A stretch of 64,000 bases of DNA from Solwaraspora sp. WMMA2065 (GTDB lineage Bacteria; Actinomycetota; Actinomycetes; Mycobacteriales; Micromonosporaceae), in NCBI RefSeq assembly GCF_030345075.1, contig NZ_CP128361.1, positions 5,084,001-5,148,000 on the forward strand, given 5' to 3'. The stretch's first letter is position 1, and each line of letters begins with the position of its first letter. This document shows positions 34,185 through 44,069 of the stretch, piece after piece. The translations under genes and the position numbers were made by a program. The notes below the pieces were generated by a model. The model was not told the origin of the DNA. It worked only from the letters and a program-made list of their open reading frames with translations, and did no database searches.

Positions 34185-35501
34185 GTGCCGGTAACGCCCG
34201 GGTACCCGGGCCCGGTGGCCAGATATGCCGCGGACATCACCGCGCTGGCGCGACCGCTGGTCGACGCCGACGACCTCGACCCGCTGATCGAACGGGCCGC
34301 CGACGCGCGGGTGGTGATGCTCGGCGAGGCGAGCCACGGTACACACGAGTTCTACGGCTGGCGGGCGGCCGTCACCCGCCGACTGGTCACCGAGCACGGC
34401 TTCTCCTTCATCGCCGTCGAAGGGGACTGGCCGGACTGCGACCGGGTCGACCGCAGCGTCCGGGGCCGGCTCGACGCCCCCCGCGACCCGCGCGACGCGC
34501 TGACCACCTTCGAACGTTGGCCCACCTGGATGTGGGCCAACGACGAGGTGGTCGACTTCTGCCGCTGGCTGCGCCGGCACAACGACTCGGTCAGCGAATC
34601 CGCCCGGGTCGGCTTCCACGGGCTCGACGTCTACTCGCTGTGGGAGTCGCTCCGCGAGATCCTCGTCTACCTGCGGGAACATCGACCGGACCAGGTGCCG
34701 GCGGCGCTCGACGCGTACCGCTGCTTCGAACCGTACGGCGAGGACCCGCAGGAGTACGCGACCGCCCTGCGGCTGGTGCCCGCCGGCTGCGAGGCGGAGG
34801 TGATCGACCTGCTGGTCCGGCTGCGGCGCGACGCCGCCGCCGACGGGGCAGGCAGCTTCGGTGCCTGGCAGAACGCCGAGGTGGTGGCCGGGGGCGAACG
34901 CTACTACCGGGCACTGGTGTCCGGTGGCCGGCTGGCCTGGAACGTCCGGGACCGGCACATGGACGACACCCTCGCCCGGCTGCTCGACCGGTACGGTCCG
35001 GACGCCCGCGCGGTGGTGTGGGCGCACAACACGCACGTCGGCGACGCCCGGGCCACCGACATGGCCGAGCTCGGCGAGGTCAACATCGGGCAGCTGGCAC
35101 GTGAGCGGTACGGCCGGGACCGGGTGGTCCTGGTCGGCTTCGGCACCTACCGGGGAACGGTGGTGGCCGGTGACACCTGGGGCGCACCGATGCGGCTGAT
35201 GCCCGTACCGCCGGCCCGGCCGGGGTCGCTGGAAGCGATCCTTTCCGTCGCGGCCCCGGCCGAGTCGCTGTTCGTCTTCCCCACCGACGGCAGACCGGAT
35301 CTGCTCACCGACGAGCTGGACCACCGGGCGATCGGGGTGGTCTACCAGCCGAACATGGAACGGCGCGGCAACTACGTGCCGACCGTGCTCGGCGACCGCT
35401 ACGACGCGTTCCTCTGGTTCGACCGCAGCCGAGGGGTGCGCCCGCTGCGGACCCCGCATGTCGAGCTGCGTGAACCGGAGACCTTCCCGTCCGGCGTCTG
35501 A
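34185..35501 (+). CDS. Erythromycin esterase family protein
   Basis: 438 residues from GTG 34185 (GTG 34215 possible). Family motifs: VVMLGEASHGTHEFYGWRAA with the catalytic His, VEGDWPDC, VGFHGLDVYSLWESL, and VVWAHNTHVGDAR with the second His. True EreA/EreB enzymes hydrolyse the macrolide lactone ring, but most actinomycete relatives have unknown esterase targets, so resistance should not be assumed. It is divergent from the EcsC-like gene. Confidence 0.87.
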   Translation: MPVTPGYPGPVARYAADITALARPLVDADDLDPLIERAADARVVMLGEASHGTHEFYGWRAAVTRRLVTEHGFSFIAVEGDWPDCDRVDRSVRGRLDAPRDPRDALTTFERWPTWMWANDEVVDFCRWLRRHNDSVSESARVGFHGLDVYSLWESLREILVYLREHRPDQVPAALDAYRCFEPYGEDPQEYATALRLVPAGCEAEVIDLLVRLRRDAAADGAGSFGAWQNAEVVAGGERYYRALVSGGRLAWNVRDRHMDDTLARLLDRYGPDARAVVWAHNTHVGDARATDMAELGEVNIGQLARERYGRDRVVLVGFGTYRGTVVAGDTWGAPMRLMPVPPARPGSLEAILSVAAPAESLFVFPTDGRPDLLTDELDHRAIGVVYQPNMERRGNYVPTVLGDRYDAFLWFDRSRGVRPLRTPHVELREPETFPSGV

Positions 35502-35530
35502 GCGTCACCCGGCACGCAGCCCGTCCAGCA

Positions 35531-36784
35531 TCACTCGGTCCGCAGCCCGTCGGCGCGCATCAGCCGCCACAGCGCCGGCAGGCCGGCGGCGGCGACCAGC
35601 AGCACGACACCGGCACCCGCCGCGCTGGCCCCGGCCACCGTCCACCAGCTGACCACGAGGTCGCGGCCGACCATGCCGAGCAGCACCGCACCGAGCCCGA
35701 CCCCGGCGGCCACCGCCAGGACCAGCCCGAGCAGCACGGGCACCAGATGCTGCCAGACGACCGCCCAGCCGAGCGCCCGCCGGGGTGCGCCGAACGCGTC
35801 CAGCATGGCCAGCAGCCGGCGCCGTTCGCGCAGCTGTTCCAGCATGGTGACCAGCATGCTGGCGGCGATCAGCAGCAGCGTGACGACGATGCCGACGACG
35901 AGTCCACGACGGACGCTGGTGAACCGCCGCGCCTCGGTCGTCGCGGACAGGGTGGACAGCAGGTCCATCGGTCCGGCGGTGGCGAGCAGGTTGCGGACGT
36001 GCTCGACCGCGTCCGGCTGGCCGGGGTCGATCTGCAGGTACGCCGTTGTCGGCAGCCGGCCGACCGCGTCGACGTCGATCGCGGCCGGCGTGGCGAAGAT
36101 CCCGAACCGACCGATCCCGTACGGATCGACGCGCGACTGCGCCGGTCGGGCGTCGACGGGAATCGTCCACTCGTACCCACCGGGCGCGACCTGCACCCGC
36201 TCGCCAGCCCGGATCTGCTCGACCGGTGTCTCCACCAGCCGACCCTGCTCGTCGACGGTCACGGATCGCAGGTGTTCGGGAGGCGGTGCGACCCGGAAGA
36301 CGGCACCGTCGGCACAGTCGGTCGCGACGATCAGCTCGGCGAGCCCCCGGCAGTCGGCGATGACCAGCTCATCGGTGCGGTGTGCGACGCCGCCGGCACT
36401 CTCGCCGTCGCCGGAGCCGGCGAACACCGAGGTGGACCGGTATCCGGCGACCGAGTCGACCCCCGGCACCGCGCGCAGCCGGGTCAACAGCGCGTCGCCG
36501 GTCGACCGGTCCGGTACGCCGAGATGGGCGAGGTGGCTGGCCCGGTCCGGGTCGGCACCGGTCTGTCGGACGAAGTCGTCGTCGACGCCGGTGAACAGCG
36601 CCTGCAACGCGATCGTGCCGGCCACCGCGACCGCGACCCCGCACACCTGCCGGGCGTTGCCGCCGCCATCGACCTGCAGCCGGCGGATCGCCAACTGCCA
36701 GGCGACCGGCCCGCCGCGCATCCGCCGTACGGCGGCCTCGACCAGCCACGGCAGCAGCGTCACCACGCCGACCAGCAGCAGCAC
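35531..36784 (-). pseudogene. FtsX-like ABC permease, C-terminal half only (probable 5' truncation)
   Basis: 417 residues from GTG 36784; an in-frame stop lies just upstream. It opens inside a membrane span (LLLVGVVTLLPWLVEAAVRR), continues with a large extracytoplasmic domain (about 70-275) and ends with an FtsX domain of three spans (LVVGIVVTLLLIAASMLVTML). FtsX permeases of this actinomycete group are usually about 800 residues, with a similar first half that is missing here. The gene abuts, head to head, an ABC ATPase gene (33-base gap), which suggests a rearrangement. It may still be expressed. Confidence 0.6.
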
Positions 36785-36817
36785 CGCGCCGACCGACCTG
36801 CACCGGGAGGTACGTCA

Positions 36818-37522
36818 ATGAACAGTCCCTTGCTCTCCGGCCGAGGAGTCGTCCGCTCGTACGGCGCCACCCCGGCGCTACGTGGCGTCAGCCTCGACGT
36901 CGCCGAAGGCGAGATCGTCGCCGTCACCGGGCCCAGCGGGTGCGGCAAGTCCACCCTGCTGCACTGCCTCGCCGGCATCCTGCGCCCGGACGCCGGTGAG
37001 ATCCACTACCGCGACCAGCGCATCGACCTGCTCTCCGAGTCGGCCCGCGCCGTGCTGCGGCGTACCGAACTCGGGGTGCTGTTCCAGTTCGGTCAGCTCG
37101 TCCCCGAGCTGACCGCAGCGGAGAACGCCGCGCTTCCGCTGCTGCTCGCCGGCACGGGGCGGCGAGCAGCACGGACCGCGGCGCTCACCTGGCTGGACCG
37201 GCTCGGCGTCGCTGACCAGGCCGACACCGTGCCCGGCGAGATGTCCGGCGGCCAGCAGCAGCGGTGCGCGCTGGCCCGCGCGATGATCACTGAACCTCGG
37301 GTGCTGTTCGCCGACGAACCCACCGGCGCGTTGGACAGCCTCACCGGCGAGCAGGTCCTCGGCCAGCTGGTCCGGCTCGCCCGCGAGCAACGGACCTCCG
37401 TCGTGCTCGTCACCCACGACCCCCGGGTCGCCGGGTACGCCGACCGGGAGATCATGCTGCGCGACGGCGAGATCGACCCGGCCGGGCTCGGCCCAGTCGT
37501 CGCCCGGACGGCCCGGTCGTGA
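36818..37522 (+). CDS. ABC transporter ATP-binding protein (MacB/LolD type)
   Basis: 234 residues. Walker A GPSGCGKSTL, Q-loop FQFGQLVPELTA, signature MSGGQQQRCALARAM, Walker B VLFADEPTGALDS and the H-loop VTHDPR are all intact. It is the energy-coupling subunit for FtsX-type permeases that move lipids, peptides or drugs without the usual import function. ATG 36818 has GGGAGG upstream. Its TGA overlaps the GTG of the permease gene by 4 bases. Confidence 0.9.
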   Translation: MNSPLLSGRGVVRSYGATPALRGVSLDVAEGEIVAVTGPSGCGKSTLLHCLAGILRPDAGEIHYRDQRIDLLSESARAVLRRTELGVLFQFGQLVPELTAAENAALPLLLAGTGRRAARTAALTWLDRLGVADQADTVPGEMSGGQQQRCALARAMITEPRVLFADEPTGALDSLTGEQVLGQLVRLAREQRTSVVLVTHDPRVAGYADREIMLRDGEIDPAGLGPVVARTARS

Positions 37523-39052
37523 TCCGTCCGGCCACCCTGCTGCGGCTCGGCCTCGTCGGCACCCGCACCGACACGGTACGGATCGTCCTCACCGCCGCCG
37601 CGCTGCTCACCACCGTCACCTTCCTGGCCGCCGCCACGGTCATCGCCGTGCCGACCGTCCCGGACGGAAGATCCAACCGGTCCCCGCAGTACGGCCCGGC
37701 GCTGATCGCCGAGGCGGAGCTGCGGACCGGAGTCACCATCGCCCTGTTCCTCCTGGCGATCCCGGTCCTCGCCCTCGCCGGGCAGTGCGCCCGACTCGGT
37801 GCGCCCGCCCGTGACCAGCGGCTCGCCGCCATCCGGCTGGCCGGCGGCACCCCCGGCCAGGTCCGGGCGCTGGCCGCCACCGAAACCGGGCTGGCCGGTG
37901 CGCTCGGCTCCGTCACCGGGCTGGCCGTGTACCTGGCCGGCCGGCGACTGCTGCACCGCCCGGACGAGCACGGCCTGCTGCCACTGCCCACCGACGTACT
38001 GCCCCCGGTCTGGTCGCTGATCCTGATCGTGGCCGGCATCCCGCTGCTCGCAACCGCAGTCGCCGCCGCCCTGCTGCGTACGGTCGTCGTGTCCCCGCTC
38101 GGCGTACAGCGCCGGCGCAGGCAAGGGCGGCCCGGGTGGTGGCCCGGCCTGCTCATCCTCGGCGGCCTGGTGGTGACCTTCCTGTTCCGGCCGCTCGTCG
38201 ACTGGGCTGCCGGCCGGGAAGCCCCACTGTGGGGCGTCGCGGCCATCGCGTTCACCGGGGCGCTGACCATCGCGATCGGCGTCGCCACCGGTACGGGCTG
38301 GATCTCGTACGCATGCGGGCGGATCCTGCGGCGAGTGGGCCCGCCGCCCCGCGACCCTGCTCGCCGCCCGACGGCTGACCGCCGACCCGTGGCACGGCGC
38401 ACGGACCTTCGCCGGGCTGCTGGTCTGCGTCCTGTTCGGCGCCGGCACCGCCGGGTTCAGCGCCTACATGGCGGCCGAGTTCGGCAGCTGGGACCGGGTC
38501 CGCCGGATCCTCGCCGAACAGAGCGGCCAGCCGTACAGTCCGAGTGACAACAGTTTCTACTTCAACGCGGTCACCCTGGTGCACATCGCGGTCCTGGTAG
38601 GCCTGGCGATCGCAGCCGCCGGTCTGGCCGTCGCAGTCGTCGAAGGCATCGTGGAGCGCCGCCGTGCCAACGCGGCACTCGTCGCCACCGGCGTACCACG
38701 CGGGGTGCTGGCCCGCTCGGTCCTGGTCCAGACCCTCACCCCGCTGCTACCGGCGACCCTGGTGGCGCTGACCGCCGGCACGATGATGGCCAGGGCGCTC
38801 GGAACGGAGGTCTCCTCCGGCCCGCGTACGACCACGTTCTGCGATCCGGCGGATGCCTGTCGCACCCCCGAGGACTGGACGGAGTACGGCCGGACGATCG
38901 AACACCCGGGCATCACCGTGCCGGTGCAGGTACCCCTCGACGACTTGGCGCTGCTCGGCGTCGGTGCGATGGTGGCCGCCCTGGCCACGGTCGGCGTCGG
39001 ACTGCTGTTCCTGCGCGGCGCCACCGACCTGACGGAACTCCGGCAGACCTGA
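37519..39052 (+). pseudogene. ABC transporter permease (FtsX type) interrupted by a one-base frameshift
   Basis: GTG 37519 starts a permease with several spans (LTTVTFLAAATVIAVP, TIALFLLAIPVLALAG). Near 38347 the frame runs off into an Arg/Pro-rich shadow ending at 38547. The coding pattern continues in the next frame, as ATLLAARRLTADPWHGARTF and AGLLVCVLFGAGTAGFSAYM, to a stop at 39052. Removing one C from the CCCC at 38347-38350 restores one open frame of about 511 residues. It is either a pseudogene, a strain-specific mutation or a sequencing error at a homopolymer. Confidence 0.8.
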
Positions 39053-39080
39053 TCGGCTACCGGCAGATGACCTGGCCCGG

Positions 39081-39770
39081 TCAGGGCCGGCCGACCGGGC
39101 CGAGCAGTGCCGACTCCATCGACGTCGGATGCAGCATCACCCACTGCAGCCGGCCCTGACTGACCAGGCCGACCATCTCCGGATGGATCCGGGTCAACCA
39201 GCTCTGCGCCTCGGTGAACCCTAACGCCGACGCCACCAGTGCCGCTTCGGCGGCGGTCAACCGCTGCAGCACCACCAGGTCACTGCGGACCAGCGGATCG
39301 AGATCCCAACTGCCGACGTCGTTGCGGACCACCATCGTCGTTCGCCACGGCGCCCCCACCTCCGGCGTACCGCCCATCGCCGGGCCGACGTCCACCGCCA
39401 GCAGCTGGGGATGCGCCGGTGACGGCGGTGGTGGCGGCTGGGCACCGGGCGGCAGAAACGACGCCGACTCCCGACCCAGACCGCACTGGTGCAGAATCCC
39501 CTGCCAGTCCGGCTCGCGGGCGGTCTGGATGAACAGGTGCGCGCCGAGCGCCATCGCCCGCAGCGTGAGCAGCTGCGCGCAGCGCAGCCCGCCGACCAGC
39601 AGCAACCGGGTCGGTTCCGGGCGGAACAGCCGCACCGCGACCGGCCCGCCCTGCCGGTTGCGCCCGACGACCATGCCGTCGCCGCCGGCCCGCAACCGTA
39701 CGTCGCCGAGTGCCTCCGGACCGGTGGTGTGCAGGCCGGTCGGCGGGATGATCGACAACGGACCCGTCAC
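39081..39770 (-). CDS. Type VII secretion-associated hypothetical protein
   Basis: 229 residues, no membrane span. It is Pro-rich in the middle (LPPGAQPPPPPSPAHPQL). It starts within the last 4 bases of eccE (ATGA overlap), so it is co-translated with the secretion machinery. Ordered segments include LRLLLVGGLRCAQLLTLRA-like Rossmann-style strands and MGLVSQ-type helices. No family was recognised. The genetic link to eccE is the main clue. Confidence 0.75.
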   Translation of the reverse strand: MTGPLSIIPPTGLHTTGPEALGDVRLRAGGDGMVVGRNRQGGPVAVRLFRPEPTRLLLVGGLRCAQLLTLRAMALGAHLFIQTAREPDWQGILHQCGLGRESASFLPPGAQPPPPPSPAHPQLLAVDVGPAMGGTPEVGAPWRTTMVVRNDVGSWDLDPLVRSDLVVLQRLTAAEAALVASALGFTEAQSWLTRIHPEMVGLVSQGRLQWVMLHPTSMESALLGPVGRP

Positions 39771-41302
39771 GGCAGGAACCCCCCGAGCGGCAGGGTGGCG
39801 GCCAGCCCACGGACATGCTCACCGTCGATCCGCTCGGTCAGCCCGCCGCGTTCGCGTACCGCCTCGGTCAGGGCCTGGTCGCCGACGGCCAGCGTCGTCA
39901 CATCGGCGGCGGTGAGCCGGACCGCGGCCGACACCGTCACGTCCCCGGCGGCCGCCTCGGTCGGATGCCCCGGCTCCCGGGCGACGGCGACCGACACCAC
40001 CGTGTCGACCATCGGCAGCTGCCGCAACACGTCGTCCAGCTGCCACGGCAGCTCCGGCCAGCGCAGCAGCCGGCGGCAGACCTGCGGGACCTCACCGCTC
40101 CACCACGCCTGCCAGGTCTCCTCGCCGGCGACCCGGTTGCTGGCGGTGCCATAGACGTTGCCGCTGTCCAGCCGGCTGGGCAGCTGCGCCAGGTAGCCGA
40201 CAGCGGTCAGCAGATCGTCGCCGCCCAGCAGCCGGGCCGGCACCCGGTCCTGCTTCAGCTGGCGCTGGACCCGCCGGACCGACGACACCAGCGCCGGTGC
40301 CAGCTCCCGATCGGTGTAGCTGTCCGGCGTACGCATCACCTGGAGCACCAGCCAGGCCCGCCGACGGGCCGGCACGTCACCGCCGGTCAGTTCGCGGTAG
40401 GAGCGCTCCACCAGCCCTCGGCCGGTGTGCGCGCGCGGTGCCGCCGCGACCTGAACGAGCAACTGCACCGAGATCGGCGGGGCAGCCGGATCCGCCGCCG
40501 GCAGCAGCGCCGCCGGGGACGGCAGACTCAGCGCGGAGCCGACGAACAGCGAGCCGTCGGCAGGGTCGAGCTCTACGACGGCGCAGACGCCACCCCGGTG
40601 ACTGATCGTCGCCATCGTCCGGCCGCTGACCGTGACATCGTCCACTATCGCGGTCGGCTCCACGAACCGCAGCAGGCCCGCCGCCCGGTTGCCGCCACCG
40701 GCCGGCAACCGCCGGGGCCGCAGCCGGTACCGCAACCACACCGCCAGCCACTGGTAGAGCCACCGCCCGCGCAGTCGGACCACCGTCGGTGCCAGCAGCA
40801 CGGCCAGCGCCGCCGCCGTCACCAGCGCCACGACCGGCCCCCGCTGGTACGCGGCGAGCAAAACCGTCGCCGCCAGCTGCCAGTAGATCAGCTGCCCGAT
40901 GGCGAACGGGCCGGTGCCGGGGCGGACCCGCCGGGGCCGGATCCGGCTGCCCGACGTCGCTGCCGGGGTCGACGCCGCAGCTGCCGACCCGGCGATGCCG
41001 GGGATCATGTCCGAGGTCGGCTGGCCCGATCCTGATCCGGCCGGCGGCACCGGCACGGCGGCCCGCGCCGCCGCCGCCGAGCGGCCCGCGACCTGCCCGG
41101 TCGACAGTCCGGCAGCGTGGACCATCGGCAGCTCCGAGGTGGGGGCCGAGCCGGCCACACCCAGCGTCGGTGGTGCGGCTGCAGGTGGCGGTGCCGCTGC
41201 GGGCATCGGCGCGGCGTCGCGCTGTCGGGGCGGTGCCCACTGCTGCCAGCCGGCCGGTGCGCCCGACGACTGGTCGGCGGGAGGGCCGGGGTCGGTCGTC
41301 AT
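39767..41302 (-). CDS. eccE: Type VII secretion protein EccE
   Basis: 511 residues. A Pro/Ala-rich N-terminus of about 125 residues precedes two close membrane spans (IGQLIYWQLAATVLLAAY and VVALVTAAALAVLLAPTVV). The C-terminal cytoplasmic domain contains LRFVEPTAIVDDV and RGGVCAVVELDPADGSLFVG, the typical EccE core. EccE is the peripheral subunit of the ESX membrane complex. The gene lies 3 bases after the AAA+ ATPase gene and overlaps the next by 4. Most of the length of the N-terminal extension is unlike mycobacterial EccE. Confidence 0.87.
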   Translation of the reverse strand: MTTDPGPPADQSSGAPAGWQQWAPPRQRDAAPMPAAAPPPAAAPPTLGVAGSAPTSELPMVHAAGLSTGQVAGRSAAAARAAVPVPPAGSGSGQPTSDMIPGIAGSAAAASTPAATSGSRIRPRRVRPGTGPFAIGQLIYWQLAATVLLAAYQRGPVVALVTAAALAVLLAPTVVRLRGRWLYQWLAVWLRYRLRPRRLPAGGGNRAAGLLRFVEPTAIVDDVTVSGRTMATISHRGGVCAVVELDPADGSLFVGSALSLPSPAALLPAADPAAPPISVQLLVQVAAAPRAHTGRGLVERSYRELTGGDVPARRRAWLVLQVMRTPDSYTDRELAPALVSSVRRVQRQLKQDRVPARLLGGDDLLTAVGYLAQLPSRLDSGNVYGTASNRVAGEETWQAWWSGEVPQVCRRLLRWPELPWQLDDVLRQLPMVDTVVSVAVAREPGHPTEAAAGDVTVSAAVRLTAADVTTLAVGDQALTEAVRERGGLTERIDGEHVRGLAATLPLGGFLP

Positions 41303-41305
41303 CGC

Positions 41306-42985
41306 TCAGCGTCCGGTCGCCGTACGGACGTCGGCCTCGGTCACCGAACGCAGCTCGTCCAGGCTGGGCCGCTGGCCGGACTGGCGCAGCCGCTGCGCCT
41401 GCGCCTTGCGTACCCCCTCGAAGAGCTTGCGCGCCTCGCGGGCGTTGCCGAAGCTCTCGTCCCGCCGCACCGCCGAGAAGTGTCCGAGCAGGACCTCCGG
41501 CACCGCGGCGGCGAGCAGGTACTCGTCGTTCGCCGCCATCCGCTCGACGATCACCACCAACTGCTCCGGGGTGTAGTTGCCGAACTCGATCGTCCTGGCG
41601 AACCGGGACGCCAGGCCGGGGTTGGCGTCGAGGAACTGCCGCATCTCCCCGGTGTAGCCGGCGGCGATCACCGCGATCTCGTCGCGGTGATCCTCCATCA
41701 GCTTGACCAGGGTGTCGATCGCCTCCTGACCGAAGTCCCCACCACTGCCGAACGACCGGGACAGGGTGTACGCCTCGTCGACGAAGAGCACACCGCCCAG
41801 AGCCTGCTCGAAGACGGCGGCCGTCTTCTCCGCCGTGTGGCCCAGGTACTGCCCGACCAGGTCGCGCCGGGACACCTCGCGGAACGGCCCGCCGGACAGC
41901 ACCCCCAGGGCGGCCAGCAGCTCACCGTAGATCCGGGCCACCGTCGTCTTACCGGTGCCCGGCGCGCCCGCGAAGATCAGATGGTGGCTGACCGCGCTGA
42001 CCGGCAGCCCGGCGCCACGCCGCCACTCGTTCACCTGGATCTCGTCGATCAGCCCGCGTACCTCGTCCTTGACCGACTCCAGGCCGACCATCGCGTCGAG
42101 CTCGGCCAGCAACTCCTCGGTACGTGCGGTGTCCGGCCCGCCGGCCGACGCGGCGGCGGCCGCGCCGAACACCGCACGTCGGCTCGCCGTACCGGTGACG
42201 ATGGTCGGCTCGGCCCCCTCGGCGATGTCGAACGCCGGCATCGCCGTGTTCTCGGTGCTGCACTCCTCGACACTGCCCGCACAGCCCCGACCGAAAGAGA
42301 CCGCCGGCCCACGGGTGTCGCGGATCCGGCAGCGCCGCAGCGTCGGCGCGCTCTGGTGGGCGACCGCCACCCCGGCACCGCCGGTCCGAAAGATCTCGCA
42401 CGTCTCCAGCACCGGACGGCCGTGCTGGTAGATGTAGACGCCCCGGTTGCCGCAGCCGCTGATCGTCGACGCCCGGATGGTCGGCGCGGCCCCGATCCGC
42501 ACGATCACGCCGTCCTCGGCGAGGTCGGTGAACTCGCAACCGTCGACGGTGCCGTCCGAGTCCTCGACCACCAGGCCGTGCCGCGCCCCGGTGACCGTGC
42601 ACCGGGTCAGCGTGAAACTCGACCGGTTGCCGATCACGACGCCGGCGCCGAACCCGGCCCGCAGTTGGCAGCCGGTCATCGTCAGCCGTGCCCGGTCGAC
42701 CGCCACCGTCGGCGCGTCGCCGGCCAGCAGCACCAGGTCACGCAGTTCGAGGGTGCCGCCGTTGGCGGACACGGTCGGATAGTTGCCGGCGGAGGCGTCG
42801 ACGGTCACCGAACCGGCACCCTGCGCGGCGACCACAGTGATCTGTCGATCGTTGACGAACACCGCCTCGTAGTAGGTGCCGGGGTCGACGGCCACCACCG
42901 ACCCGTCGGACGCCGCCGCGAGCGCGTCACCGATCGACGGATAGGCGCCTGGCTGGTCCGGACTGACCAAGAGGGTGCGCGTCAT
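41306..42985 (-). CDS. Beta-helix / AAA+ ATPase in the EccA position
   Basis: 559 residues. Residues about 1-265 are a right-handed parallel beta-helix, with repeated short units ([20 protein letters not shown], then [19 protein letters not shown]). Residues about 295-559 are a CbbX/EccA-type AAA+ domain with Walker A GAPGTGKT (340-347) and Walker [13 protein letters not shown] (397-408). Mycobacterial EccA has TPR repeats before the same ATPase domain. Here a beta-helix takes their place. The ATPase probably remodels or delivers substrates to the ESX channel. It starts at ATG 42985, divergent from the deaminase gene. Confidence 0.86.
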   Translation of the reverse strand: MTRTLLVSPDQPGAYPSIGDALAAASDGSVVAVDPGTYYEAVFVNDRQITVVAAQGAGSVTVDASAGNYPTVSANGGTLELRDLVLLAGDAPTVAVDRARLTMTGCQLRAGFGAGVVIGNRSSFTLTRCTVTGARHGLVVEDSDGTVDGCEFTDLAEDGVIVRIGAAPTIRASTISGCGNRGVYIYQHGRPVLETCEIFRTGGAGVAVAHQSAPTLRRCRIRDTRGPAVSFGRGCAGSVEECSTENTAMPAFDIAEGAEPTIVTGTASRRAVFGAAAAASAGGPDTARTEELLAELDAMVGLESVKDEVRGLIDEIQVNEWRRGAGLPVSAVSHHLIFAGAPGTGKTTVARIYGELLAALGVLSGGPFREVSRRDLVGQYLGHTAEKTAAVFEQALGGVLFVDEAYTLSRSFGSGGDFGQEAIDTLVKLMEDHRDEIAVIAAGYTGEMRQFLDANPGLASRFARTIEFGNYTPEQLVVIVERMAANDEYLLAAAVPEVLLGHFSAVRRDESFGNAREARKLFEGVRKAQAQRLRQSGQRPSLDELRSVTEADVRTATGR

Positions 42986-43194
42986 CGCTCCGGGCTTCGT
43001 ACACGGTGGGACAAGGGATTCAGACGATATCGCAGCGCCACCAGACCTGGTGTCCGGTGAACGACCGCGTCTGAACGACCGCGTCGCCGCCGGGCCGCAG
43101 CAGGCAGCAACGACCGGCACCGGTTGTCTACGCTCTACGGCGGGATCCCGGGGCCTCCGGCCGGACCCGGAAGACCGGCGGAAAGGAGAGCGTG

Positions 43195-43578
43195 ATGGCG
43201 GTACGCACGCTGCCGTTGACGGCAGCCGCTCTGCTGGTCGACGGCGAGGTCCACACCCACACCTCGGTGCGCGGCGACCATCTCCCACAGCTGCACCCGC
43301 TGGTCCGGCGGATCCTGGACGAACTTCCGGTCAGCCAGCGGGAACGCTCCGTCGGCCGGTGCGCCGAGCCGGTGCTGATCTCCGACCGGCTGTACGCCGT
43401 ACAGCAGCGCCAGCCCGGCCCCGAACTGTCCCCAGCTGCGGCCCGCGCGGCGCTGTGGGCGGCCAGGATCCGGGTCACCCTGATCCGCGAGCCCGACGAT
43501 CCGGCCCACGGCACGGCGGTCGCCCCGTGCCGGTCCTGCCGCCAACTGCTCGACTGGTTCGGGATGGAGACGCTTTGA
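43195..43578 (+). CDS. Stand-alone YwqJ-type deaminase domain protein
   Basis: 127 residues from ATG 43195 (AAGGAG 6 bases upstream). It has the cytidine-deaminase-like zinc set of the YwqJ group: CAE at 56-58 ([11 protein letters not shown]) and PCRSC with Cys112 and Cys115. In polymorphic toxins this domain deaminates nucleic-acid bases in the target cell. Here it has no secretion or WXG domain, so it may be a cytoplasmic enzyme, a leftover warhead or a part that pairs with a separate carrier. Its stop overlaps the SUKH-3 start (TGATG). Confidence 0.8.
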   Translation: MAVRTLPLTAAALLVDGEVHTHTSVRGDHLPQLHPLVRRILDELPVSQRERSVGRCAEPVLISDRLYAVQQRQPGPELSPAAARAALWAARIRVTLIREPDDPAHGTAVAPCRSCRQLLDWFGMETL

Positions 43579-44069
43579 TGCCCGGCGACGACCGGTTCCC
43601 GACGGAGGTGCTGGCCGCCCTGACCTTAGCCGGCTGGCAGCCCTGCCGGCGCGACGAGCAGCGGGGCCGCGACTGGGCCCTGCGGGTCGCCGCGCACGTC
43701 GGCCCCGACGGGCGGCAGCACACCGTGGTCGGTCCCGCGATCGAGGCGTACGCCGAGTTCGGCGGCCTGTACGTCGAACCGGACGGCCCCGGCGAGGCGG
43801 TCGCGCCGAGCACCGTCCACCTCGATCCGCTGCGCGCCGTGCACACCGTCGCCACCCTCGCCGTACTCGCCGACACGCTGGGCGTACCGGTCAGCCCGCT
43901 CGGCGTCGAAGCGGACGGCACCGGCATCCTGGCCATCGACGCCCGACAGCGGGTGTTCGTGCTGGACCACGGCGGCGACTGGTTTCTCGGCCGGTCGGTG
44001 GAGCAGGCCGTCACCGCACTGATCCTCGGTCAACGGCCGCACCGGCTCGCCGAGGACGGCAGCTGGTGA
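43576..44069 (+). CDS. SUKH-3 domain immunity-type protein
   Basis: 163 residues from ATG 43578 (the start overlaps the deaminase stop, TGATG). The SUKH-3 pattern is clear: VLAALTLAGWQPCRR, EAYAEFGGLYVEPDGPGE and STVHLDPLRAV. SUKH proteins (SMI1/KNR4 superfamily) are the most common immunity partners of secreted deaminase and nuclease toxins and act by binding the toxin. Overlap at both ends (44066 GTGA with the SseB gene) makes a three-gene coupled unit. Confidence 0.83.

Noticed and set aside
34215..35501. Assigning macrolide resistance to the erythromycin-esterase family gene
   Set aside because: The family is broad and most actinomycete members are not shown to hydrolyse macrolides. Only the family is supported.
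36784..36850. Fusion of the ATPase and the minus-strand permease in one long frame (ORF from 35747)
   Set aside because: The part before 36818 is antisense of the permease. The ATPase has its own ribosome site and start at 36818.
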